Under the pieces are notes generated by a model that ran no database searches, had not been told where the DNA came from, and saw only the letters and a program-made list of their open reading frames with translations. This document shows, in pieces, positions 19,674-26,991 of a stretch of 64,000 nt of DNA. The number at the start of each line of letters is the position of its first letter. Within the stretch, counting starts at the first letter, position 1. The translations under genes and the position numbers were made by a program. This DNA comes from an uncultured Clostridia bacterium (GTDB lineage Bacteria > Bacillota > Clostridia > Christensenellales > Pumilibacteraceae): the NCBI GenBank assembly GCA_947175195.1, contig CAMWLQ010000001.1, positions 124,001 to 188,000 on the forward strand, written 5' to 3'.

Positions 19674-20213
19674 ATGGAATTGCACATACAAAGCGAATTC
19701 GAATGTATATATATGATTAACGGCGAGTTTTACGAATACGCCGATTGCATAACCATGTCGGAATACGACGTGGTGTACGTAACGGTGCTGCCGCTCAAGC
19801 ACTCGCTGCTGCCGTACACCGTCAAGCTGTGCGGCACGGAAAGCGTAAACACCGAACTTGCGCTGGGACTGCGGCTGTCGCCCGACCATTATTTGCTGTC
19901 GCTGTCGCCGCGGTATTTAATAGTGTACGGATCGAGTCCAAAGCCCACGCCGCCCAAAAGCCATATAGCGCGGCTGTTCTCTCTCATCAAGTCGGGCGAC
20001 ACCACGGCGGCGTATGCAATGCTGTCCGACGAGCTTAAAGGCAGCATAAGCAAGGACACACTGTCGTCCTTCTTTGCCGACTACGAAAAGCTGATAGAAT
20101 GTAACTGGGAAAAAGGCAACAAGTTCTTTTTGATAGACAAAAACAACGCCGCACGCCTGCACGCGTACACGCTGAAAAACGAGTTTATAGACGACATATC
20201 GGAATGTGACTAA
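19674..20213 (+). CDS. Hypothetical protein, 179 residues
   Basis: I do not recognise a family. The first 85 residues look like a compact beta domain (LHIQSEFECIYMINGEFYEYAD...), then a PKPTPPK linker, then an alpha-helical part (ARLFSLIKSGDTTAAYAMLSDELK...LSSFFADYEKL). There is no signal peptide or membrane segment. No Shine-Dalgarno is visible; a CATAAT box ends 8 nt before the ATG, so the mRNA may be leaderless. It is divergent from the SANT-like regulator, which suggests a regulatory pair. A weak terminator follows at 20234. Confidence 0.65.
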   Translation: MELHIQSEFECIYMINGEFYEYADCITMSEYDVVYVTVLPLKHSLLPYTVKLCGTESVNTELALGLRLSPDHYLLSLSPRYLIVYGSSPKPTPPKSHIARLFSLIKSGDTTAAYAMLSDELKGSISKDTLSSFFADYEKLIECNWEKGNKFFLIDKNNAARLHAYTLKNEFIDDISECD

Positions 20214-20233
20214 ATATTCCGGCATACGCAAAT

Positions 20234-20265
20234 AACCCGCCGAAATCTTTTTGCGCGGGTTTTGC
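20234..20265 (+). terminator. Probable terminator
   Basis: AACCCGC (20234-20240) pairs with GCGGGTT (20255-20261) followed by a short TTTTG tract. The stem is good; the T run is weak. Confidence 0.5.
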
Positions 20266-20308
20266 AATCTCTAATATCCGTATTTTCTATATAAAAAATG
20301 GTAAATAA

Positions 20309-20340
20309 GGTATATCCCAAAACCACACGTTTTGTCCAAA
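20309..20340 (-). promoter_or_regulatory. Island motif copy 1 (minus orientation): TTTGGACAAAAC-N14-TATACC
   Basis: Read on the minus strand: TTTGGACAAAAC (20340-20329), a 14-nt spacer and TATACC (20314-20309). It matches the copies at 20964 and 23117 over both halves. It points leftward, away from the sigma-factor gene, so if it is a promoter it would make a short transcript toward 20234 or antisense to the 19674 gene. Confidence 0.5.
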
Positions 20341-20382
20341 GTTTTTTAAAAATTTTGCAAAAATTAATACCGCCTGCGTATA

Positions 20383-20411
20383 TTGACAAGCGGTATAAAT
20401 AATGCTATAAT
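20383..20411 (+). promoter_or_regulatory. Vegetative promoter of the ECF sigma gene
   Basis: TTGACA (20383-20388), a 17-nt spacer and TATAAT (20406-20411), both consensus. A second TATAAT lies at 20424-20429, 6 nt before the GTG start. Confidence 0.75.
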
Positions 20412-20435
20412 TATGAATAATGGTATAATTTTATA

Positions 20436-20963
20436 GTGAGAACAACGCGCGACAATGTAAATAATTATTTATCGAGATTGAAAAAGGGTGAAGACTGCTT
20501 AGAGGAATTCATCGATTACTCGTGCGGATATTTAAAATACATAGCCTATAAGTATCTGATAGACAAATCACTCGTAGACGACGTGATATTTTTGTCGTAC
20601 GACAAAATCCTGCAAGCATTGCAAACCTTTGACTACACAAAAAACGGCTTGGCGTGGATCGTCACAATCACCCAAAACGAGGCGTACAAATTAAACCGGG
20701 ATGAAACGTGCCGAGACATATCGCTGGAAGAATACAAAAATATTATAGACTACAATTCGCATGAGGAAACCGCTTGCGTCAACACTTATGATATAGAAAG
20801 AGCAATGTCGTATTTGAACGAGCAAGAGCGCACAATAATAGAATTTTCCGTGTATATGGGCATGACCGTAAGGGAAATCGCTACACAAATGGATATTCCC
20901 AAAAGCACGGTCGCCTACACCTTAAAGCAATCGCTGAAAAAACTGGAAAAATATTTGACGTGA
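20436..20963 (+). CDS. ECF-type sigma-70 family sigma factor
   Basis: A 175-residue protein with sigma region 2 (about 20-65: EEFIDYSCGYLKYIAYKYL...VDDVIFLSYDKILQAL) and a C-terminal region 4 helix-turn-helix (about 122-175: LNEQERTIIEF...MTVREIATQMDIPKSTVAYTLKQSLKKLEKYL), with no region 3. It would direct RNA polymerase to specific promoters. Translation starts at GTG 20436; no Shine-Dalgarno is visible. It has a vegetative promoter, so basal expression is expected, and its stop codon touches island motif copy 2. The next gene encodes a single-pass membrane protein, the usual place for an anti-sigma factor. Confidence 0.85.
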   Translation: MRTTRDNVNNYLSRLKKGEDCLEEFIDYSCGYLKYIAYKYLIDKSLVDDVIFLSYDKILQALQTFDYTKNGLAWIVTITQNEAYKLNRDETCRDISLEEYKNIIDYNSHEETACVNTYDIERAMSYLNEQERTIIEFSVYMGMTVREIATQMDIPKSTVAYTLKQSLKKLEKYLT

Positions 20964-20995
20964 TTTGGACAAAACGCACAAAATCAAACTATACC
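20964..20995 (+). promoter_or_regulatory. Island motif copy 2: TTTGGACAAAAC-N14-TATACC, probable ECF promoter
   Basis: TTTGGACAAAAC (20964-20975), a 14-nt spacer and TATACC (20990-20995). It starts right after the sigma gene stop and lies 30 bp before TTG 21025, which has a GGAGGT site. The position fits a promoter for the membrane protein and radical SAM genes. Recognition by the adjacent sigma factor is inferred. Confidence 0.6.
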
Positions 20996-21024
20996 ATTTA
21001 AATCGGATTCAATCGGAGGTCGGG

Positions 21025-21708
21025 TTGAGAAAAAAGGACTTACACAAAATCATTCGGGACAGCGGCGCGCAAGACAACACGCTGTTAGTGCACGCGCTAA
21101 AAGCCAAACATCCCGAGTTAGCCGACAAGCCAAAAACTAACGAAAAACGCAGTCGTAAGTTTAAATGGCTTGTCGCGGTGTTCGCTACCCTTTCGGCGGC
21201 GGAGGCTTTGGCTCTGATTTTGATTCCCACACTACTGCCGTCGGGCGGCGGAACACCCCCTCCGGATGAAACATGGGGAGGCACTGGGCAATCGACCCCA
21301 TATAAAACGACAAAGATAGACGGCTCAATGCAAGAATATAACGAAACACACGGCACAAGCTTTTTGTTTTTCGACACAGTAGCTTATGACTATAGAATTT
21401 ACGAACACCGCGACATAAACACCGATGAATTTTTAGGCTTGCAGGTAACCTTTATATGCGAATACGGCGATGAACGAGTTGGCTATACAGTTTGCGCCGA
21501 GGGCGTCGCAATGGATTATTTGTCATACGATATACAAATATGTACTAACAAAAGCACGGTTTCCGATTGCGCCGTCAAATGGGGCACGTCTTACGGCACG
21601 TCCTACGGCATATTCAGCTACGGCAATTACGACTATTATATATATGTAAGCGGCAGTACATCGAGACTGTTCGAGCTTGTGCAAGACTTGCTCCCCTCGC
21701 AGCAATAA
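21025..21708 (+). CDS. Single-pass membrane protein, putative anti-sigma factor
   Basis: The 227-residue product has a basic cytosolic N-terminus of about 48 residues, one membrane segment (about 50-73: WLVAVFATLSAAEALALILIPTLL) and an outer domain of about 150 residues beginning with a Gly/Pro linker and DETWG. That layout and the place right after an ECF sigma gene suggest an anti-sigma factor, though I see no zinc (ZAS) motif. A frame extends upstream to TTG 20965, but that would put the start inside the promoter-like motif; GGAGGT at 21015 points to TTG 21025. The outer domain ends YYIYVSGSTSRLFELVQDLL, recalling DUF4367-like domains. DETWG recurs in the lipoprotein at 24529. Confidence 0.65.
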   Translation: MRKKDLHKIIRDSGAQDNTLLVHALKAKHPELADKPKTNEKRSRKFKWLVAVFATLSAAEALALILIPTLLPSGGGTPPPDETWGGTGQSTPYKTTKIDGSMQEYNETHGTSFLFFDTVAYDYRIYEHRDINTDEFLGLQVTFICEYGDERVGYTVCAEGVAMDYLSYDIQICTNKSTVSDCAVKWGTSYGTSYGIFSYGNYDYYIYVSGSTSRLFELVQDLLPSQQ

Positions 21709-21720
21709 CCGAGGTATGCT

Positions 21721-23082
21721 ATGCAAAAGACGTTCAAAATCTTTGATAGGACTTACAAATTCGATGATTACTGCATACCGCTCGGTCCGGACGATGGCAA
21801 GACGTGCGATAGCACCGTAAATACAGACAAAGTGCCATTTTCCCCGCAGTACGTGCGCACCGTAACAATGTGCTTGCACATAAGCGAAAACTGCAATCTA
21901 AATTGCAAGTATTGCTTTAAAAAGATAGGCGGAGAATTAAGCTTAGACGATATTAAGCGCTTTATCGACTGCGTTATGCAGGTTTATCCGAATGCTGATA
22001 GATATATCATAGATATGTCGGGTGCGGGAGAGCCGCTGTTGCATAAAGAATTGGCTTTGCAAATAGCAAAGTATTGCAACCGCTTAAGCGATAGATACTT
22101 AAGAGAATTCCTGCCCACCTTTGTCACCAACGGCGTATTGCTTACTCCCGAAACCGTTAAAGAGCTACAATCGGCAGGTATATTGTTTGGCGTCAGCTTG
22201 GACGGCACAAAAGAAAACCACGACAAAAACAGAGTTTTCCACAACGGCAAAGGGAGCTACGACATAGTTACAAAAAATATAAAAGGAATAGAACACAACG
22301 ATTATGTGGGTTTGGCAATGACGTATTCCGACGGGAATTTATTGGAATCGTTTTTAAGCATGTCCGAGCTTTTGCCTACCGTAAGCATGAAACCGGTGCG
22401 ATATACGGATGGTGCTTTGGACGCCAAAGCCGTTTGTGACGGATATGACAAGTTGGTAAAATTCTTGTTGGACAAAACACTATCCGACGAAAAGAATTAT
22501 ATTTATTCTGTTATTAACGGTGATGATTATTTCGGTAAGTTTTTAAAGCGCGTAATACTTGATAGAAATATTTACGGGCGGTGCGACGCAGGCATCGGGC
22601 GCTTTTCCTTAGGCGGAGACAAAAACATATATTTTTGCCCCGCTGCCGTAGGAATAGCGGGTGGAGCCGTCGGCAGCTTGGAATACGGTATTCGGTTAAG
22701 AAAAATACAAGAGATGTGGGACAGTCAACGGACCGGCAAATGCAACGGCTGTTTTGCGCATGGTATTTGCGGCGGTGAATGTAAAATAGTATCTTACAAC
22801 AAGTACGGGCATTTCAACGACGTCGACCCTAACATGTGTGAAATTAAACGGCATCTTTTTTTGCTTGCAAAATATTTTGTAGATGCCATAAAAGAAACCG
22901 ATCCTCAAATATATAATTGGCTTTTGGAAACCGTAAATAGAATAGAAAACTATTACTGCAGAGATGAAGAGCTGATAAAAGCAGCTACGTACTATAACGG
23001 AAAATATACGTACACCCAATTAAAACGAATAAAAGACAATTCCCCCGAAAAATTCAAGGCAATTTATAAAGCCGTACCCTAA
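21721..23082 (+). CDS. Radical SAM protein with SPASM domain
   Basis: A 453-residue enzyme. The radical SAM cluster motif is CNLNCKYC (Cys58, Cys62, Cys65), and the barrel includes DMSGAGEPLLH and FVTNG. The C-terminal SPASM region (about 285-385) has CDAG...IYFCP, then CNGCFAHGICGGEC and a final NMC, enough Cys for two auxiliary 4Fe-4S clusters. Families with this layout modify peptides or proteins (thioether or other cross-links, anSME-type oxidation). No short precursor peptide is visible nearby, so the substrate may be one of the island's own exported proteins. It starts 12 bp after the membrane-protein gene and is probably co-transcribed with it. Confidence 0.85.
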   Translation: MQKTFKIFDRTYKFDDYCIPLGPDDGKTCDSTVNTDKVPFSPQYVRTVTMCLHISENCNLNCKYCFKKIGGELSLDDIKRFIDCVMQVYPNADRYIIDMSGAGEPLLHKELALQIAKYCNRLSDRYLREFLPTFVTNGVLLTPETVKELQSAGILFGVSLDGTKENHDKNRVFHNGKGSYDIVTKNIKGIEHNDYVGLAMTYSDGNLLESFLSMSELLPTVSMKPVRYTDGALDAKAVCDGYDKLVKFLLDKTLSDEKNYIYSVINGDDYFGKFLKRVILDRNIYGRCDAGIGRFSLGGDKNIYFCPAAVGIAGGAVGSLEYGIRLRKIQEMWDSQRTGKCNGCFAHGICGGECKIVSYNKYGHFNDVDPNMCEIKRHLFLLAKYFVDAIKETDPQIYNWLLETVNRIENYYCRDEELIKAATYYNGKYTYTQLKRIKDNSPEKFKAIYKAVP

Positions 23083-23107
23083 AGACCGCAAATTGCGGTC
23101 TTTTTTT
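23083..23107 (+). terminator. Rho-independent terminator after the radical SAM gene
   Basis: AGACCGC and GCGGTCT arms with an AAATT loop and a run of seven T, directly after the stop codon. Confidence 0.85.
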
Positions 23108-23116
23108 ATTTCTGTC

Positions 23117-23147
23117 TTTGGACAAAACAATAAATTTTGGATATACC
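23117..23147 (+). promoter_or_regulatory. Island motif copy 3: TTTGGACAAAAC-N13-TATACC, probable ECF promoter
   Basis: TTTGGACAAAAC (23117-23128), a 13-nt spacer and TATACC (23142-23147), between the terminator of the previous unit and the AGGAGG site of the protease-like gene. Its position, 34 bp before ATG 23181, is right for a promoter. Confidence 0.6.
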
Positions 23148-23180
23148 TAGATGACAATATAGCCATTTAGGAGGTAATGG

Positions 23181-24527
23181 ATGAAAACAAAAGCAAGAAA
23201 CAGCTTAATTGCCACATCATTAGCATGCGTGGCGTTAAGCTCAGCACTATGTATGACGGGTGGTGAACATTCGGCATCGGCGGAAAAATACCAAGCCGAG
23301 TTGAATGAAAGCCTTGTCGCTTGCCAACAAGCGCTAAAAACCGTCAGAAAAGATTTGGAGTCTATCGTTAACGGCTACAACAACGTATACAACAGCGACT
23401 GGACTGCAAGCGCAATAGAATACACGTCTACCGTTTTTCTTCTCGACGAAAATGAATACGGCATATACGTGGACTTAGACGGAGACAACGGATACTTCAT
23501 AATGACGCCTGACAACAAGCTATACGGCGTGCATACAAGCGGAGATTTGGATTATTTGCGCGGCATTAAAAATTTATGTTACCACTCTGCAGACGGATTT
23601 TTGTATGTTGACGGCAACGGAGACTATCAAAAATTTCCACAAACCGAAATTTTGTATAATACCGACCTGCCCTACTCTACGACGGCTGCAACCGGCAGCT
23701 CGACCGTATATCCTGGTCAGCAGGTAGCCGGCGACGGTAAAATCGACTCGAATAAAATAAACGAATACGTTAGCGCTCGCTATCCCGGATTTACGCTTAA
23801 GGAAATGAACAACAATATCAGTGTGGATTTTGATTATACTACTCAAGTGGATACGAGTTATTATGTAAAACTTTATAGTAATGGAAATAAAGATCCTGAA
23901 AACAATTGCTATTTAACCGCTATGTACAACTTATTGAAAGATTGGAGTAAGCGTGGAGATATAAAAAATGTACCGTATACCGAAACGTACGATATGAACG
24001 AACTTATTAAGGACGATATATTCTATGACAAATATGGCACTGGCACCAAAACAGGCAGCAACAATAACGGGAGTTATAAATGGACAAAAAATGAAAAATT
24101 ATTACCGAACGTTCCCAAACTATACAACAATATACGCGGATATGCCATAAGAAACGGATATGACGTAGAAGCCGGATATTCCCTTGCAAAAGTTCCGGCA
24201 ACAATCGAATATGTAATGAATACTCTATACGGCAATACAATGAAAATCAAGGAGGCACCCTCGCTGTCTTACGTAACGTCCAGTATTAAAGCAGATCAAG
24301 CTTGTTACGTTTCAATTAATAATAGCAGCTCATACGGAAACCACGGGGCTGCCGTAGTCGGATATTATAAATTCAAAAAAGAAACAATTATAAACGATTA
24401 TCAAACTGTTACCGATTATATCTATTTCTACGAAATTGCAGATGGTGGATACACTACGTCCAAAATATTCGACCCCAATGTAACTGCAAAATCGACTACG
24501 ACTTTCTATTATTTATCGAGGTGCTAA
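23181..24527 (+). CDS. Secreted papain/C39-fold-like cysteine protease candidate
   Basis: A 448-residue exported protein with a signal peptide ending near SASA-EK (about residue 34). The C-terminal part carries a likely Cys-His-Asp triad: Cys243 in NNCYLTAMYNLL, His388 in NHGAAVVGYY and Asp421 in EIADGGY. The order and the small residues after His fit papain-like or C39-like secreted peptidases, but the overall sequence is divergent. The region between the signal and the triad (about 35-230) has no recognised domain. AGGAGG precedes the ATG. It follows its own terminator-promoter pair and ends 1 bp before the lipoprotein gene. Its targets could include the island's membrane protein or lipoprotein; that is inference. 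Confidence 0.6.
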   Translation: MKTKARNSLIATSLACVALSSALCMTGGEHSASAEKYQAELNESLVACQQALKTVRKDLESIVNGYNNVYNSDWTASAIEYTSTVFLLDENEYGIYVDLDGDNGYFIMTPDNKLYGVHTSGDLDYLRGIKNLCYHSADGFLYVDGNGDYQKFPQTEILYNTDLPYSTTAATGSSTVYPGQQVAGDGKIDSNKINEYVSARYPGFTLKEMNNNISVDFDYTTQVDTSYYVKLYSNGNKDPENNCYLTAMYNLLKDWSKRGDIKNVPYTETYDMNELIKDDIFYDKYGTGTKTGSNNNGSYKWTKNEKLLPNVPKLYNNIRGYAIRNGYDVEAGYSLAKVPATIEYVMNTLYGNTMKIKEAPSLSYVTSSIKADQACYVSINNSSSYGNHGAAVVGYYKFKKETIINDYQTVTDYIYFYEIADGGYTTSKIFDPNVTAKSTTTFYYLSRC

Positions 24528-24528
24528 T

Positions 24529-25128
24529 ATGAAAAAGCTTTTATCTATTTTGTTATCGGCTATACCGGCGTTGACATGTTTTGCGTGCGGAGCAGCCGAC
24601 AAACAACCGAAAAGCGATGAAACTTGGGGACAAAGCTCTTTTACGTATGCGTTTGATACGATAATAAGAGATAAAGACGGTAATGACTACTGTTTTTGGG
24701 ATAACGGAATGGCATGGTGGATCAATCTCGGTTGGGATGATATACAAACAGAAAAAAGCGCGACGTTATCCTTGCAAACCGAATATGATTTATGCTGTTT
24801 TTATGGTAATGTTCCCGTTAGCCAATGCTGGCCCAATGGACAAAAGTTTGAAGATGTTGAATTCGAATACGACAAAACCAAGATAGAAATAGTATACAAT
24901 CCTGATGTAGAAGATGACCTTATAATAACTAAACGTACCTTGGACTATGACCCTGTAGAAGATCATTATATAATAAAACTATTGCAGCCTTGCGTAAATG
25001 AAGAAGTGTTTGTAATTGAGACGCCTTTATGGGACCCCGATCCGATAAACAAACCTTGTGACCTCACTCCCAGACGGTTTCTGGCGTTTACCGTAAGTTC
25101 AGCCGAAAGCGATACTCCGGCAGAATAA
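24529..25128 (+). CDS. Lipoprotein of the ECF island
   Basis: A 199-residue lipoprotein with a short basic N-terminus, a hydrophobic stretch and lipobox CFAC (Cys20). The mature protein is acidic and rich in Trp and Tyr, with several Cys (YDLCCFYG, QCWPN, QPCVNEE, KPCDL), which is unusual for a cytosolic anaerobe's lipoprotein and could bear on the radical SAM enzyme upstream. It contains DETWG just after the linker, as does the putative anti-sigma protein. It starts 1 bp after the protease-like gene, with GAGGTGC as a weak ribosome site, so the two are co-transcribed. No family is recognised. Confidence 0.65.
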   Translation: MKKLLSILLSAIPALTCFACGAADKQPKSDETWGQSSFTYAFDTIIRDKDGNDYCFWDNGMAWWINLGWDDIQTEKSATLSLQTEYDLCCFYGNVPVSQCWPNGQKFEDVEFEYDKTKIEIVYNPDVEDDLIITKRTLDYDPVEDHYIIKLLQPCVNEEVFVIETPLWDPDPINKPCDLTPRRFLAFTVSSAESDTPAE

Positions 25129-25152
25129 ATGGTCCTAAGCTTTTTTGCTTAT

Positions 25153-25197
25153 AAATAGCCCATATCTTCGATTAAGAAGAATATGGGCTATATTTTT
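25153..25197. terminator. Bidirectional terminator between convergent genes
   Basis: AATAGCCCATAT and ATATGGGCTAT arms (with CTTC/GAAG continuing the stem) enclose a short loop and end in TATTTTT. It separates the ECF island from the convergent XRE gene. Confidence 0.85.
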
Positions 25198-25217
25198 ATT
25201 CAATAATACTTTGTCGC

Positions 25218-25991
25218 TCAGTGAACTCTTAAAAGCGGTTTAATCCATTCGGTTAGCCATGACAATATTTCGGGGACGTTTGATTTTAATGACGAAATTA
25301 CTTGCGCGTAATTAGCCTTTGTTATTGCATTAGCTTGATAAACCGTGCCGACGGCTTTCGTTTTTCCTATGGCTATCAAGGCGTATGCGTGGTCGCCCAT
25401 AGCAAAATATTTTCCGACCGCCAATGCGCCAACGGAAAACTCGCCTATAGCAACCGCGCCTATAGCGAGTATGCCAAAGCATATTGCCCCTAATGCGATA
25501 AATCCCGCCGATACCGACCCTGCGGCAATCAGCCCCAGTGCAAACACCCCCAATGAAATCAGTCCCAGCGAAAACAAACCGAAGGACAGCACGCCTAACG
25601 AAAAGAATCCTAACGAAATTATGCCCCTTGCTTTAAATCCGATAGCTATAATCCCTTTTGCCGTTTTGCCCAAGCCGATATTTATATGCCACAACGGTAC
25701 GCCATGTACAGTCCTTGAGCTTTTCCTCTCGAAATGAAAGTTTCTAAAATCGAAATAAACAGGCGCGCGCTGTTTTTTCTCGACACTGTCTTCAACGCCG
25801 TCTTTTAGCAAATAGTCCATAGAGCAATTATACAGCTCGCCGAGCTTAATCAATTTGTCGGTTTCGGGGTAAGCCACGTCCGATTCCCATTTACTCACCG
25901 ATTGACGCGACACGCCCAAAATATCCGCAAGCTGTTCCTGCGTATAATTATTGTCTTTGCGCAGTTTTGCAAGTTTATCACCTAATGACAC
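25218..25991 (-). CDS. XRE-family regulator fused to a hydrophobic pentapeptide repeat
   Basis: The 257-residue protein has an N-terminal Cro/C1-type helix-turn-helix (about 1-65: LGDKLAKLRKDNNYTQEQLADILGVSRQSVSKWE), then a linker with a YFDFRNFHFE block, then about 15 copies of a five-residue repeat ending in Gly (SLG, ALG, AIG, SVG types; about 115-200). The repeat is hydrophobic and would form a compact membrane-associated or beta-helical domain. HTH plus this repeat is a known but uncharacterised Firmicutes layout. The start is GTG 25991 behind AAAGGAG; the frame extends upstream without a ribosome site. It lies convergent to the ECF island and may not be part of it. Confidence 0.75.
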   Translation of the reverse strand: MSLGDKLAKLRKDNNYTQEQLADILGVSRQSVSKWESDVAYPETDKLIKLGELYNCSMDYLLKDGVEDSVEKKQRAPVYFDFRNFHFERKSSRTVHGVPLWHINIGLGKTAKGIIAIGFKARGIISLGFFSLGVLSFGLFSLGLISLGVFALGLIAAGSVSAGFIALGAICFGILAIGAVAIGEFSVGALAVGKYFAMGDHAYALIAIGKTKAVGTVYQANAITKANYAQVISSLKSNVPEILSWLTEWIKPLLRVH

Positions 25992-26116
25992 TTTTTTGAT
26001 TTCTCCTTTATTGTACGCTAACAATAAAATACCATAAATAATATAATAATTCAACCAACTTTCAATTTCTTTTTGTAAACTTTGGGTTGCGTTTTATTTT
26101 TAGAATAAACAGCCTA

Positions 26117-26157
26117 TAAAAAAGCAAGGACTGTATAATCAAGCCTTGCTTTTTTAT
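26117..26157 (-). terminator. Rho-independent terminator after yugP
   Basis: AAGCAAGG (26122-26129) pairs with CCTTGCTT (26144-26151). On the minus strand it ends in a T run, just downstream of the yugP stop. Confidence 0.8.
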
Positions 26158-26185
26158 CTATCAAATAGCCGTAATTTTGTGACAA

Positions 26186-26929
26186 CTATCTATCGTTATT
26201 TCGACGCATAAGCAACAGCGCGAGCAAGCGCAAAAACTGTAACGCCGTCATCATAAAAGATGCCACGTACGTCATTGCCGCGGCGGTAAGCACCTTTCTC
26301 ACGCCTGCCGCCTCGTCGGGCAGCATACATGTTTTAAGGTACTTATATGCCCTACGGCTTGCGTCGAACTCGGTCGGCAGCGTAACCAGCGAAAACAGCA
26401 GCGACAGTCCCATAACGACCAAGCCGACAATAAGCAGTATCTCGCCTATCTTGCCATACGACGAGGCAAAGCCGAGGATATAGCCGACAATGAATATAGG
26501 CCACATCATTGTGCTTGCAAAGTTGACTATGGGCACAAGCTTTAACCGCGCCGACGAAAAAAAGTATTTCTTTGCGTGCTGTACGGCGTGTCCCGCCTCG
26601 TGGCAGGCAACGCCTATCGCGCCGACCGCCGAGGAATTACGCACACTGTCGGACAGCGATATGGTATTGGTGGTGGGGTTAAAGTTGTCGGTAAGGTTTC
26701 CGCGCACGGCGGCAAGTCCTATGCCCGACACGCCCTCGCTTTCCAAAAAGTTGCGCACGTACCCCTGCGCCGATATGCCCGACGAGCTTTGGATTTTGTT
26801 GTACTTGGCAAACACTGTGTTCACCCGAATCGACGCTATCATGCTGATCAAAAACACGGGCAAAAACAAACACATTGTTATTGCGTACAGCATATAGTCG
26901 GGATTTGTAAATAATTCGGTAAAGGTCAT
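26186..26929 (-). CDS. yugP: Membrane zinc metallopeptidase, YugP family
   Basis: A 247-residue member of the neutral zinc metallopeptidase family (PF04298). An N-terminal membrane segment (about 11-33) is followed by the family block (YNKIQSSSGISAQGYVRNFL) and the zinc motif HEAGH (about 110-114), with NPTTNTISLS before it. Several further membrane segments cover about 130-245. LPTEFDASRRAYKYL, a conserved stretch of the family, is present. AAGGAGG lies 5-6 nt before the ATG. The gene is monocistronic, between the terminator at 26117 and mnmA upstream. The physiological substrate of this family is not established. Confidence 0.88.
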   Translation of the reverse strand: MTFTELFTNPDYMLYAITMCLFLPVFLISMIASIRVNTVFAKYNKIQSSSGISAQGYVRNFLESEGVSGIGLAAVRGNLTDNFNPTTNTISLSDSVRNSSAVGAIGVACHEAGHAVQHAKKYFFSSARLKLVPIVNFASTMMWPIFIVGYILGFASSYGKIGEILLIVGLVVMGLSLLFSLVTLPTEFDASRRAYKYLKTCMLPDEAAGVRKVLTAAAMTYVASFMMTALQFLRLLALLLMRRNNDR

Positions 26930-26991
26930 TTTATCCTCCTTATACTATTCTATCATTAATTATAGCTTTTGTAAAGGGTTGTTATTACAGT

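Noticed and set aside
19917..20267. Minus-strand frame of 116 codons below motif copy 1, as a possible gene served by it
   Set aside because: It is the shadow of the 19674 gene with unusual amino acid composition and no ribosome site.
22464..22490. A fourth TTGGACAAAAC inside the radical SAM gene
   Set aside because: It lies in coding sequence and has no TATACC at the right distance.
21721..24527. Search for a SCIFF-like or other short precursor peptide next to the radical SAM gene
   Set aside because: No short frame with ribosome site and Cys-rich or repeated core was found in either gap.
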